Origin: Sulfurimonas aquatica
GTDB lineage: Bacteria > Campylobacterota > Campylobacteria > Campylobacterales > Sulfurimonadaceae
NCBI RefSeq assembly: GCF_017357825.1
Contig: NZ_CP046072.1
Location: 1,798,001-1,862,000, forward strand
Direction of reading: 5' to 3'
DNA length: 64,000 bases
In this document: positions 37,485 through 46,993 of the stretch, piece after piece
How the letters are laid out: each line of letters begins with the position of its first letter
How positions within the stretch are numbered: the stretch's first letter is position 1
Translations under genes and position numbers: made by a program
Notes under the pieces: generated by a model
The model's database searches: none
Seen by the model: the letters and a program-made list of their open reading frames with translations, nothing else
Told to the model about the DNA's origin: nothing

Positions 37485-39038
37485 TTAGTCTTTAAAGTAC
37501 TTTACACAAAAGATATTATATTTTTTACTAGGATGTTTCTGATATTGATTTAATTCACCATAATCATTTTGATATGTCCAAAATAGCCCTGGCCTATAAT
37601 AAGCTTCATAGTTAGTCCAGTATCGCTTTTTTGAAGATGGTATTCGCTGAGCTTTAACAAGTATTTCGGCTGTTGAAAAGTCTGGGAGCTTCATACCGAT
37701 GCTTTTACATTTTTTAGTAGCATCAGTTAAGATGTACTTCCCATCGATTTGTTTTAGTTTAATTTTTTTTGCAGCTTCTCGTATATCTTTATATTTTTCT
37801 TCAACTAAAACTTTATCTATCAATATATCTTTGTCTTGCATACTTATCCAAAACTTTTCGCTTAAATAGCCTTTTTTAGATAACTCTATTTGATACATTC
37901 CTGGATAAAGTAATATTCCATCATGATATTTTGGTTTTATATTCATTATTTTAATTTTTGCGTTATCTTGTTTTACATTGATTTTCAAAGCATGGCTTTT
38001 TTTATCTAAGTATATTGGATCATCTGGCAAAAATTCGCTCCTAAGTACCCATTTCTCACCATGATAATTAACTGTATACTTTGAACCTGTATTTTGCCAA
38101 AAATATTTGCGATTAAACATATACTCCGGATGATATTGTGGTAGTGACTTGGCTAGTGGCAAGTGCGACCATTTATTTTTTTGAGTAGCCTCTAAAATAT
38201 ACTCTTTATTTTTTTCATATAAGACAACCCATGCATGCCCATCCTCTTTTTTACCTACTGGCGTTATCGTTCCAATAACAACTCGAGCATTATAACCCTG
38301 CCCTATAAGCCAATCTGCCAATAATATGGCATGATCTTCACAGTCTCCCCTTAAATTTCTACTAGCCTCTCGAGATGTTTGCCACACTTCCCTTTTACCA
38401 TTATATGCATCTGTATCAAGTTGATACTTTATTCGAGTTCGCAAAAGTGACAGTGGTTCCCATACAGATTTTATATTTTTTGGATTATAGCCCACTAAAT
38501 AGGCATTTGAATAATACAACCTTGCTGTACTTGATGGTGCAGCAATATTAAAATATTCTTCTCTAAAAGGTAGTATTTGTTCTATGTAAGTATTTTGTTG
38601 TTCTTGTTTTACGGAGAGTAATTTACCAATATTTAAAAGACTTCTGCTTTTTAGAACTTTTGTTTTACCACTCTTGGCTTTTTCATTATAGTTTCTATCT
38701 ACGGACTCTTTATCTTTTGAAGATTTACCTTTAAACATAGGTTTCAAATTTTCTTTGTTTATTTCTTCATATTTGGTTTTTTCAAGAAGACTTTTATTAG
38801 ATTCTTTTTTATTTTCATTCGCATCTTCTGCAGAGTTGCCATCATACCTATAGACTATAAAAATATACATAATGCTAAATATAATCAAGTTTAGAAATAA
38901 AATCCATGTACTCATTGCTTTGCCAGCATACTTATAGATACTTATAAGCAATAATAAACTTGCTATAAACATAACTGGAATCAGTTTAGCTAGTACTGGG
39001 TATTGATTATATAACTCAACAACTACATTATAAAGCAT
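37485..39038 (-). CDS. Membrane-anchored transglutaminase-like protein
   Basis: A 517-residue protein with two N-terminal membrane segments (about 15-36 and 43-63), a charged linker, and a transglutaminase/cysteine-protease-like domain near 195-300 with the Cys in RGDCEDHAILLADWL, the His in EDGHAWVVLY and an acidic partner in YILEAT. A PEGA-like beta domain follows (DGILLYPGMYQIELSKKGYL), and the C-terminus (CKSIGMKLPDFSTAE, KRYWTNYEAYY, FCVKYF) resembles Lcl/FGE-type domains. Which side of the membrane it faces cannot be settled. Last gene of operon B. Peptide cleavage or cross-linking is inferred from the Cys-His-acid set. Confidence 0.72.
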   Translation of the reverse strand: MLYNVVVELYNQYPVLAKLIPVMFIASLLLLISIYKYAGKAMSTWILFLNLIIFSIMYIFIVYRYDGNSAEDANENKKESNKSLLEKTKYEEINKENLKPMFKGKSSKDKESVDRNYNEKAKSGKTKVLKSRSLLNIGKLLSVKQEQQNTYIEQILPFREEYFNIAAPSSTARLYYSNAYLVGYNPKNIKSVWEPLSLLRTRIKYQLDTDAYNGKREVWQTSREASRNLRGDCEDHAILLADWLIGQGYNARVVIGTITPVGKKEDGHAWVVLYEKNKEYILEATQKNKWSHLPLAKSLPQYHPEYMFNRKYFWQNTGSKYTVNYHGEKWVLRSEFLPDDPIYLDKKSHALKINVKQDNAKIKIMNIKPKYHDGILLYPGMYQIELSKKGYLSEKFWISMQDKDILIDKVLVEEKYKDIREAAKKIKLKQIDGKYILTDATKKCKSIGMKLPDFSTAEILVKAQRIPSSKKRYWTNYEAYYRPGLFWTYQNDYGELNQYQKHPSKKYNIFCVKYFKD

Positions 39039-39044
39039 TAATAT

Positions 39045-39272
39045 TTATCGTATTCCCATTCCAACAATTATGGCAATAAAAATCATAATGCTAGAAGCAA
39101 ATATTGCAGCGGCGATATTACCTTTTTGAATCTCTGATTGTAAATCTATATTTTTCAATAAAACCTTATCAATTACTAGTAAAAAAATAACACTCGCGAC
39201 CAATGTAACAAATGTTACACCTAAATTCATCCCTATAGCAAAGTATGTAGCCTCTATAAAATCTGTTTCCAT
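39045..39272 (-). CDS. DUF350-like small membrane protein
   Basis: A 75-residue protein with two membrane segments (about 15-37 and 52-72) joined by a short loop with EIQKGNIAAAIFASS, the typical DUF350 signature. The function of the family is unknown. It sits six bases before the transglutaminase-like gene and 16 after the radical SAM gene in the kinase/AAA cassette. Confidence 0.7.
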   Translation of the reverse strand: METDFIEATYFAIGMNLGVTFVTLVASVIFLLVIDKVLLKNIDLQSEIQKGNIAAAIFASSIMIFIAIIVGMGIR

Positions 39273-39288
39273 TTTCTTCTCCTAATTT

Positions 39289-39936
39289 TTATGCTATCCA
39301 TGAGTTATCATTAAGCACTAAACCTTTTTCAAGGCACTTTTCTTCCAGAGTTTGCATTGTACCCTTTTGAGGAATTCCTATAAACCATACATTGCCGTTA
39401 GACACTGCAACCTGAATTTTTTTACTATTTTGATTCTGATATAAAGCATCTTCGTCATAACGCTTAAGCCCTAACTTGCTTAAACATACAATATTTTGAT
39501 TTGTTGAACCTTTAAGGTATGCTGTTTCTAAGTTTTGATTATAAGGTTCACAGACTACCGCATCTAATAGCTTCAATATAGAAGGAAATTCTTTTTGTAA
39601 GTAATCGTAAGAAAAGCCAGAATACACTAATATGTCAAAATCTTTTTCAAGAGTTTCTCTCCACTTAATTATCTTTTTGAGAAAGTCTTCAAGTGCTTTT
39701 GGTTGTTCAAAAGGTTCTCCACCAGATATGGTAATGCCATCTAAGTTTTCATTTTCAAACTTCTTACACCAACTTAGTAACTCTTTTATTGGCATTAGTG
39801 AATCCAACTTATCTTCCCAGGTGTCTTTAGATATACATCCACTACATCCTATGGAACAACCCTGTGTCCAGATGCCAAGTCTAGTTCCATATCCTAAAAC
39901 CGTTACTGGAAAGTGAGCTTTATTTATGGCTATCAT
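39289..39936 (-). CDS. Radical SAM protein, NrdG-like activase type
   Basis: A 215-residue 4Fe-4S radical SAM protein of the short activating-enzyme type. The cluster motif is atypical in spacing but clear (TQGCSIGCSGC near 27-37), and the SAM-binding motif is ISGGEPFEQ near 69-77. No glycyl-radical enzyme is encoded nearby, so it probably modifies another protein, perhaps a partner in this cassette (inference). Its start overlaps the stop of the ClpB-like AAA gene by four bases, a sign that the two work together. Confidence 0.8.
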   Translation of the reverse strand: MIAINKAHFPVTVLGYGTRLGIWTQGCSIGCSGCISKDTWEDKLDSLMPIKELLSWCKKFENENLDGITISGGEPFEQPKALEDFLKKIIKWRETLEKDFDILVYSGFSYDYLQKEFPSILKLLDAVVCEPYNQNLETAYLKGSTNQNIVCLSKLGLKRYDEDALYQNQNSKKIQVAVSNGNVWFIGIPQKGTMQTLEEKCLEKGLVLNDNSWIA

Positions 39937-41801
39937 GAAACACTTATTTTAATACTATAAACATTATCACTCATGGTAATAGCATCAACTATTATTGTTT
40001 GGTCTTTAAAAGACTCTAACTCAAATAGTTTCCTTGCCAGAGGATTTACCAATGAACTTTCTAATTTACTTCCGATACCTCTACCACCATTTTTTAAATC
40101 ACTAGTTGAGATAGCTATTAAAGTATTTCGAGCTCCTTCAGACAACTCTAGTTTAGCTCTATGCTCATCTTTTACTCTTCTTTTAATATTGTTAACCATT
40201 ATCTCGAAGATTTCAATTGCAACATCTTTTTGAATAAAATTAAAAACTACAATATTATCACCCAATCGGTTAAGAATCTCAGGACGGCGTAGTTCATTCG
40301 TGAAATGCTCTTCAATTCCCTTAAGTACATTTTCTCTCACTTCTTCATATGTGTTCTGTGGATGAACCAACTGCTCAGTCGTGCCATCTCTATGACGTTT
40401 TGATATCCCCAAGTTAGAGGTAAAAACTATAATACTTTCAGAGAAAAACACAGTATCTCCAAGCCCATCTGTAATCCTTCCATCTTCTAAAATTTGAAGG
40501 AACTTATCTAAAATCTTGGGATGTGCTTTTTCAATCTCATCAAATAATATAAGACTAAAAGGCTTAGAACGAACAGCTTTAGTTAGTTCACCTCCACTCT
40601 CATAACCAACATAACCAGGAGGTGCGCCTATTAGTCTTGCCTCTGAGTGCTCAGATGCAAATTCACTCATATCAAAACGAATGTATGCATCCTGCGAACC
40701 AAATATACTTTGTGTAAGAGATTTTGCTAACTCAGTTTTACCTACTCCAGTTGGCCCAGCAAGGAATAAAACACCCCTTGGGCGTGATCCAGATGAAGAT
40801 GTTTGCGCTCCAGTTAGACCCATTATAGATCTTTTTAATATATCTAATGAAAGTTCAATAGCGGCGGGCTGTCCTTTAACTCTAGATGAGATTCTTTCTT
40901 TGGCGTTATCGACTCTTTCTTTTAAGCCATTAGCTCTCCATGGACTATTTACATCTTGATTCCCAGTTTTATATCCACGAGCAGCATCATCTAAATCATC
41001 CATCCCTATTTTTTGATCCCTAACAAGAGTCATGATATCAATCATGTCCTGGAGTTTAAGGCCCTCACTTAGGCCTGCAAATATATTTACATACTGCGAG
41101 TGATTATCTTTATAATTTTCATAATTATGTATATGTTTGATATATAAGTCTGCAACAATACTTCTAGATTCATGGGATGGCTTTTCTACTTCCTGAAAAA
41201 CTATACGATTATTTCCTGCACCATACCATACAGGTATATCAAATCTATTTTGAACACACCAAATAACTGGGTTGTAAAGTTTGTTAGCGAGCTCCTCATT
41301 TTTTATTCTTCGAGCATCTCTAGCTAGTTGATCACAGCTACGAAAAAAGTTATACTCTTCTTCACTTAGTGAGTCTACACTTCTTGAGATTCTTGAAGCA
41401 TATTCAATTAAAATAGCAACTCTATGTTTTGTATATGTACCATACCCATCGTCTTCTTGCAATACGATTTGTTTTATATAACTTGCAAACTCTTGTAAAG
41501 AGGGTTTACTACCTGATGTTAGCTCAAGTCCATCTGCAACTTCTAACTTCTCGTCTTTTTTTAAATATTTACCATCGATTAAAATTGATATGCCATTAAC
41601 TGGGTTATACTTAACTATGCACTCGTACTTTTCATTTTCCAACATATTCCATAGGATAGCATCCATGTGTAGTACTTTTGCTACATTATCTTCTTCATAT
41701 ATATGTTGATCGTCTACATTTCCACTCAAAATAAACTGTTGACGAATTGGTAAAAGTCTTTTTATTTCTTTAGCATACTTTACAGTCCTACTCATCATCA
41801 A
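39933..41801 (-). CDS. ClpA/ClpB-type AAA+ ATPase
   Basis: A 622-residue protein with one ClpB-D2-like ATPase module. The first half (about 1-300) is a unique domain followed by an AAA fragment with degenerate motifs (VWYGAGNNRIVFQEV). The second half has Walker A AGPTGVGKTELAK near 349-361, pore loop GAPPGYVGYESGG, Walker B LILFDEIEKAHP, sensor FTSNLG and a C-terminal ClpB-like small domain. It lacks the Clp N-domain and tandem D1. Overlaps both neighbours (coiled-coil and radical SAM genes). Probably remodels a partner protein in this signalling cassette. Confidence 0.85.
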   Translation of the reverse strand: MMMSRTVKYAKEIKRLLPIRQQFILSGNVDDQHIYEEDNVAKVLHMDAILWNMLENEKYECIVKYNPVNGISILIDGKYLKKDEKLEVADGLELTSGSKPSLQEFASYIKQIVLQEDDGYGTYTKHRVAILIEYASRISRSVDSLSEEEYNFFRSCDQLARDARRIKNEELANKLYNPVIWCVQNRFDIPVWYGAGNNRIVFQEVEKPSHESRSIVADLYIKHIHNYENYKDNHSQYVNIFAGLSEGLKLQDMIDIMTLVRDQKIGMDDLDDAARGYKTGNQDVNSPWRANGLKERVDNAKERISSRVKGQPAAIELSLDILKRSIMGLTGAQTSSSGSRPRGVLFLAGPTGVGKTELAKSLTQSIFGSQDAYIRFDMSEFASEHSEARLIGAPPGYVGYESGGELTKAVRSKPFSLILFDEIEKAHPKILDKFLQILEDGRITDGLGDTVFFSESIIVFTSNLGISKRHRDGTTEQLVHPQNTYEEVRENVLKGIEEHFTNELRRPEILNRLGDNIVVFNFIQKDVAIEIFEIMVNNIKRRVKDEHRAKLELSEGARNTLIAISTSDLKNGGRGIGSKLESSLVNPLARKLFELESFKDQTIIVDAITMSDNVYSIKISVS

Positions 41802-42777
41802 TCCTTTTTTCTTTTCTCTTTTTTCTTTCTATCGTTGTCTCAGCATCAGATTTTTGAGTTCTTTCTATTATTACTCTGTCTTTTGTGACTGTGTGCACCG
41901 GTATCTCACCTGCTCTAAGATGATTAGTTACTTCTATCGATATTCCTTTAGAGCCTAAACTATGCTGTAGATGTGTAAAATCTCCGCACCAATCATCTTC
42001 AGTCTTTTGATCATCAGAACGACTGTGCATAGTATCACCAGTGTAGACCATATGAAAGTTCATGCTTTCATCTTTAGGCTCTATACGCATCTCGACATAA
42101 TAGTTATCAGCCCATGTTGAATCTCTAAAATGTGTCACCCCACCCTCTACAAATAGTGTTTCAGAAATAGTTCCAACTTCATAATCCATCTCTTTTAATG
42201 ATTCGGTTATTATACTTGCAACTTTTGCTTCATCAACTTTTTTTCTTTGTATTTCTTCTTGTTTTATCTGCTCTTTTATTTCTTTAGCCTCTTGAGCTAT
42301 TCTAGAGTGAACTTGAGTAGCAATTTCCTCCATACTATCGAGAGAAAATGCCTGATTAAACTCATTTAACAGGGATTCCATGGATTCACTTATAGTTCCA
42401 TGTTCATTTATATGTTGAGTTATATCACTTAGAAGTTTTTCACGATATTCCCGTAACTCCTGAAAATTATCGCTAATAGCTAAATCACTCTCTGACTTAT
42501 CCTCTTCTAAGTATTCTTCAGGAATTTTTTCAATCTCTCCTTTTACAAAACCTTGTTCCATCTTTGTTTTTCTATCAGTAGCTTTTTGTTCTCTCTCTTT
42601 TAATTTCTTAGCTCTTTGTTCTAGATATAAATCTTCTTGTTTTTTTAATTCTAATAAGTACTGTTGCTCATTCCCTTTTAAAGTTTCTATCTGCTCTTCA
42701 ACCTGCTTATCTCTTTTCCTGTCTTCCACTAAAGCTTCAACAGCAATATAGTAGTTTGCACTTTTTGGTCCACTCAT
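41788..42777 (-). CDS. Coiled-coil protein of unknown function
   Basis: A 329-residue protein beginning MSGPKSANYYIAVEAL, followed by long charged coiled coils (about 20-75 and 100-205) and a compact C-terminal domain (about 210-310: VGTISETLFVEGGVTHFRD, MNFHMVYTGDTMHSR). No family recognised. Overlaps the FHA gene by four bases and the AAA gene by 14, so it is a fixed member of the kinase-FHA-AAA cassette, perhaps an adaptor between the ATPase and FHA/kinase parts. Confidence 0.65.
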   Translation of the reverse strand: MSGPKSANYYIAVEALVEDRKRDKQVEEQIETLKGNEQQYLLELKKQEDLYLEQRAKKLKEREQKATDRKTKMEQGFVKGEIEKIPEEYLEEDKSESDLAISDNFQELREYREKLLSDITQHINEHGTISESMESLLNEFNQAFSLDSMEEIATQVHSRIAQEAKEIKEQIKQEEIQRKKVDEAKVASIITESLKEMDYEVGTISETLFVEGGVTHFRDSTWADNYYVEMRIEPKDESMNFHMVYTGDTMHSRSDDQKTEDDWCGDFTHLQHSLGSKGISIEVTNHLRAGEIPVHTVTKDRVIIERTQKSDAETTIERKKRKEKRIDDE

Positions 42778-43331
42778 AATTCAACACCCTTTAAACTAAT
42801 TTCTATTACTAAATCTTTTGCTAGTTTTAATGTGCTCTCTTGAGTTAATTCTACTTTTTGATTTGGTATTATTCTTTGGGAATTCACAAAAGTTCCGTTT
42901 GTGGACTCTAAATCTACTATGTATAACTTACCATCGTCCACACTGATTTGTGCATGATTTCTAGATATGTTTTTAAAGTTTTTTTCCAACTCTTTTGTCA
43001 TATCTTGTGGAGCAGGTTTAATTCTTCCTATCCATAGATAATCGGCTATTTTATACTCCCCCCAAGGAAATTGTAAACTCCACTCCCCAGTTGAAATCTC
43101 ATTTATCTTAACATACTCTCTACAGTCTAAACAGTAGTTACCATGAAGATTACTGTGTGCACACTCCTCTTGAATAACGTCCACTGGCTCTTGTGGTTGC
43201 TCTTGAGTTACTTCCACTTCACTTTCTTCTATTGGGTCAACCCCGACTAGATCTGTGCCACACTCGTCACATTCTGCATAGCTCTCAGGATTAATATGTA
43301 AACAGGTAGGGCATTCCTTTACCATTTTCAT
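42774..43331 (-). CDS. Zinc-ribbon and FHA domain protein
   Basis: Phosphothreonine-reading adaptor. The N-terminus is a zinc ribbon (CPTCLHINPESYAECDECG at 6-24); an acidic linker and a second Cys/His cluster (CAHSNLHGNYCLDC) follow. The FHA domain (about 85-185) keeps the key residues: IGRIKPAPQ, ISRNHAQIS and LESTNGTFVNS. FHA domains bind phospho-Thr, and a Ser/Thr kinase is encoded two genes upstream in the same operon, so kinase-dependent assembly is likely. Confidence 0.85.
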   Translation of the reverse strand: MKMVKECPTCLHINPESYAECDECGTDLVGVDPIEESEVEVTQEQPQEPVDVIQEECAHSNLHGNYCLDCREYVKINEISTGEWSLQFPWGEYKIADYLWIGRIKPAPQDMTKELEKNFKNISRNHAQISVDDGKLYIVDLESTNGTFVNSQRIIPNQKVELTQESTLKLAKDLVIEISLKGVEL

Positions 43332-43333
43332 AT

Positions 43334-44527
43334 TTATGCCTTCTTCTCGTAGATTTTGTTATGAGAATCTTCAAGAATGTCTTCAAAAATATCTGTAATC
43401 TCAGTCCTACTTAATTCTATCCTTAGTCTTTCTAAATCTTCGATTGAATTATTTCCTTCTGCCATCTCTATCTCTTTTTGAATAATATCATTTGCTTTAT
43501 TGCTAATTCCAACTATTTTATTAATATTTAATTTTCTTCTTGCATCTAGGTAAGCATTATATTCTGAATATGGAAGAAACATTTTTGTAACAACGGGAAA
43601 AACTTCAAACATTATAAAAAATAGCATTAAAAACATTCCAAAGGTAGCAGCCTCTTCATGCTCTTTTTTGATCTCTTCAAGAGCTATAAACTGTGTGAGT
43701 AAATCATTTGATTTTTTATTAGTTGCTATCTCTTTTGCTAAAGTCTCAAGTCTACCTAGTTCTGTTTTCATCTCTTCTCTAATACTCTTTTCTATGCCAA
43801 CTTTTTTAGCTTCAAGTTCTTTAACTTTCATTTCTATCTTTTCATCTAAGGCAATTCTTTTAAGCTCAATTTTAATTGCTTTAGGACCACACTCTCCACG
43901 ACCACACTCTTTTATATACTCTTGTTGATAGCCTTTAGATGTTTTTCTATCTGCTTCAATATCTATTAATAACAAATTTATTGCATTATTTCTTTTAGTG
44001 TCAAGTTTTTTTTCTGTTTCTCTGATCTCTCTGATTTTATGCGCGTTTTCTTGTTCACTCATTTTACTAATTCTTGATTTTATCTGATCTTCTTGAACTT
44101 TCAATTCTAAAGGAAAAGCTATAATGATACCGATGATGACTGAAAACACCAACCTAGGAATATATGGTCCTTTACTCTTTATTTTCTCCCACACTTTTCC
44201 TAATGCTGTAGTCGCCTTACTTGTACTTGGTGCGACTACAACAGAAACAACTTCACGGTCAAAGACCACAATTGCAAAAGCGTAAAAAAAGCTCAAAGCA
44301 CCTGCTATAAATAGTTCTTGAGTAGTTGCGTTTTCAAAAAATACGCTCTGTAGTGCAAAAAACATTGATATCATCGCCATAATACCTGTGATCAATACAA
44401 TAACGCCAATACTCGATTGCACTGACCTTGTTTCAGCAGTACAAAATTGAAGAGCATGTGTGTCAGTTTTTGACAAAAAGTAGAAAAACCTACTTACTAA
44501 ATTACCGTTTTTATTTTTTTCATTCAT
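43334..44527 (-). CDS. DUF4407 membrane protein
   Basis: A 397-residue membrane protein with segments near 36-60, 64-88, 120-140 and 290-310, and a long periplasmic or cytoplasmic coiled-coil loop between about 145 and 280 (RISKMSEQENAHKIREIRET, and similar). The start motif FFYFLSKTDTHALQFC and the fourth segment fit DUF4407. Family function is unknown; such proteins are often found with kinases and secretion-like systems. It lies two bases from each neighbour (kinase and FHA genes) and is a probable membrane platform or kinase target. Confidence 0.75.
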   Translation of the reverse strand: MNEKNKNGNLVSRFFYFLSKTDTHALQFCTAETRSVQSSIGVIVLITGIMAMISMFFALQSVFFENATTQELFIAGALSFFYAFAIVVFDREVVSVVVAPSTSKATTALGKVWEKIKSKGPYIPRLVFSVIIGIIIAFPLELKVQEDQIKSRISKMSEQENAHKIREIRETEKKLDTKRNNAINLLLIDIEADRKTSKGYQQEYIKECGRGECGPKAIKIELKRIALDEKIEMKVKELEAKKVGIEKSIREEMKTELGRLETLAKEIATNKKSNDLLTQFIALEEIKKEHEEAATFGMFLMLFFIMFEVFPVVTKMFLPYSEYNAYLDARRKLNINKIVGISNKANDIIQKEIEMAEGNNSIEDLERLRIELSRTEITDIFEDILEDSHNKIYEKKA

Positions 44528-44529
44528 TT

Positions 44530-46860
44530 TTATTTCCTTTTTTTATTTTTATTTTTTAGCTTATTACTACTAATCACCATGTCATACACTTTTCTCCCAA
44601 GTAATTTTTTTAAAATCATCTCAAAAAAATCCGCTTTAGGAATAGAATCTATAGTTAAAGATTTAATAGTGTCTTTCCTATTTCCGAAACTATCTAGTTT
44701 CTTAATAGTTGAGTTGCTCTTTTTAAATGGCTCTAAGTCACCTATGGAACTATCGCACTCTTTAAACATATCAATACCATCGTTTATAGAAGATAATGAA
44801 AAAAGATTCTTAACGCCATCTTTTTTCATATTAAACTTAATTGTCGGGTCAAGTGTAAATTCTGGTGCTTGGACAAAAACTTCACATCTTTGATAATTTC
44901 CTCTTGCATCAAAACTATACAGGGTATATACCTTTGATGCTGATATAGTCAGCTCATATTCTCCTGAGTTGTCTACAAAACCTACTTCTGTTATATAGTT
45001 CATAACGCTGTTCTTTATATTCCACGAAAGCTTGACTCGATTAGCGATATAAAGTTCTTTATTACAAAGTTTGTATTTAACAGGTATTTCTGAGACACGT
45101 AAGACAGCCGTAGATATTACTCTCATATCTGGTGTAATTAAATTTCTTCGAGCCCTTCTAAATCTTCGAATATTATGGATAACTCTCCATATACTTAGGA
45201 TTATAGATTGACCTGTATCTTGTTGTGTTCTAATCTCTGAAACATCAGTAAATGTATGAAGATTATCTTCGAGTAAAGATGCATAATGGTTTGTAATTAG
45301 TGAAGCTACAAGTCCATAACCATTTCCCTTGTCTGCTTTAGCAACAAGATAGTTAACCCATATATAACATAAACTTTCAGACTTACTCCACCTAAGTTCG
45401 TAGTCAAATTTAGCTTCTCTATTTATATAGAGTTCAGCATAGTCTCTTGCCCTGTTAAATAGACTATCCTCGCCTTTTTTTGATTTAACAAAAACTGTCG
45501 CTTCTACATAGTCATCTATTTGCTTTATCCATTTTTCAGATATTATATTTAATTCATTTATACCAGTCAGTTCATATAACTCACCAATTATATTGTTGTC
45601 GTATATCTCTTTTATCGAAATTTTAGTATTAAGATCCCCCTCAATAACTTTTTGTGCAATTTGCAATAAATTGTTTTCATTGATCTTATACTCTTTATAC
45701 TGAGGTGGAAAATTTGGATCGAGGACATAAATTAATTTTAAAAGATATATATCGTTATTTTCAGATTTTGATTTTTTTATTATTTCATCTGAAAGGTTTA
45801 GTTCGATTAACCTCTCTCTAATCCAATCCTCAAAAATACCCTGAGACATTTTTGAAGTCATCTCTCGCCATGTAATTGCTAACTTATGAGCTAGTTGTTT
45901 AGCATTTTTAAAGTTTCCTGTACTTGTTTCTTTTTTATTTTCGTGAGAATCTATCCATAGTTGAATATCTTTTTCATTCCATCTTTTTTCAATGCTCTCT
46001 TCTAGTAATCCGACAAAAAGTTCTTTCCATCTCATTTTAGCTTCATCAAAACCAGACCATGACTTCCAATCACTAAGATCTTCTAATGATGTTAATGCCA
46101 CTAGTATACTTACGCCTAAAGAATAAAAATCTGACTTAAGAACAATAGACCCAGCTTCAACCTCTGGAGCACTAAAGAATGGTGTTCGGCCTTGTCTAGG
46201 TAAGTGAGGGTCAATGCCAACTTTGGCAGATAAGCCATAGTCACATAATCTCCAAACTTTTTTCTCTCCATCATATATGATGTTTTCTGGTTTAACATCC
46301 GCATGAATAATCGACTCGCTGTGTAAACGACTCAAGCCTTCAGATACATCTTTAAGTATCTTTTTTAAACTTAGCTCTCTTGAGTAACCCAAATCTATTG
46401 ACTCTTGAAAAGTCCAACCATCTACTCCATCTAAAATCTCATAAGATCTATTGTTGCAAACTCCCCACTCTCTCAAAGGAACTAAGCTATCATGTTTAAT
46501 GCTTACGAGTGAATCTAGGACATCCGTATTGGAATTTATTGCCTCTCTATAAATCTTTAAAACTAAAAACTCGCTATTTTCTTCTACCTTCCATAAGCAA
46601 CCTTCTGAACCACTGCCTAAAGGTTCTATATTATGAAATCTAGTACGAAATTCGCTGGGAAGAAATATTAATGGAGTAGTATCAGGATGACAATCTCTGA
46701 GTGTTTTAAAATATAGACCACCAACAGAGTTGGTAAGTCCATCTCTAAGAGTTACTAAGGCAGCATCTCTTTCATCAACATCTATTAATGTATTTGTCTC
46801 TAGAGAACATGGAGTATGTATCCCAGAGTATAGATCATCACGCATAGTCAATGTATTCAC
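44530..46860 (-). CDS. Hanks-type Ser/Thr protein kinase
   Basis: A 776-residue protein with a kinase domain at about 72-300. The glycine loop is LGSGSEGCLWKV, the ATP Lys lies in LVLKIY, the catalytic loop is HADVKPENII, the DFG motif is changed to DYG in LCDYGLS, and the APE motif is SAPEVEAG. All catalytic residues are kept, so it is probably active. The long C-terminal part is helical and then beta-rich, with a basic tail (KLKNKNKKRK), and is not recognised. There are 133 bases without a dyad between it and the TIR-nuclease gene; it may be read through from operon B or have its own promoter. Works with the FHA protein downstream. Confidence 0.85.
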   Translation of the reverse strand: MNTLTMRDDLYSGIHTPCSLETNTLIDVDERDAALVTLRDGLTNSVGGLYFKTLRDCHPDTTPLIFLPSEFRTRFHNIEPLGSGSEGCLWKVEENSEFLVLKIYREAINSNTDVLDSLVSIKHDSLVPLREWGVCNNRSYEILDGVDGWTFQESIDLGYSRELSLKKILKDVSEGLSRLHSESIIHADVKPENIIYDGEKKVWRLCDYGLSAKVGIDPHLPRQGRTPFFSAPEVEAGSIVLKSDFYSLGVSILVALTSLEDLSDWKSWSGFDEAKMRWKELFVGLLEESIEKRWNEKDIQLWIDSHENKKETSTGNFKNAKQLAHKLAITWREMTSKMSQGIFEDWIRERLIELNLSDEIIKKSKSENNDIYLLKLIYVLDPNFPPQYKEYKINENNLLQIAQKVIEGDLNTKISIKEIYDNNIIGELYELTGINELNIISEKWIKQIDDYVEATVFVKSKKGEDSLFNRARDYAELYINREAKFDYELRWSKSESLCYIWVNYLVAKADKGNGYGLVASLITNHYASLLEDNLHTFTDVSEIRTQQDTGQSIILSIWRVIHNIRRFRRARRNLITPDMRVISTAVLRVSEIPVKYKLCNKELYIANRVKLSWNIKNSVMNYITEVGFVDNSGEYELTISASKVYTLYSFDARGNYQRCEVFVQAPEFTLDPTIKFNMKKDGVKNLFSLSSINDGIDMFKECDSSIGDLEPFKKSNSTIKKLDSFGNRKDTIKSLTIDSIPKADFFEMILKKLLGRKVYDMVISSNKLKNKNKKRK

Positions 46861-46993
46861 AGCCGATTGATCCTTAACTCTTTTTCTCTTTAATTATATT
46901 TTAGGATAACATAATTTTAATTATAAAAAACTATTTTTGTTTAGAATTTATTCTATGATTCTTAAATGTAATAAATATACACATTTACTATTA

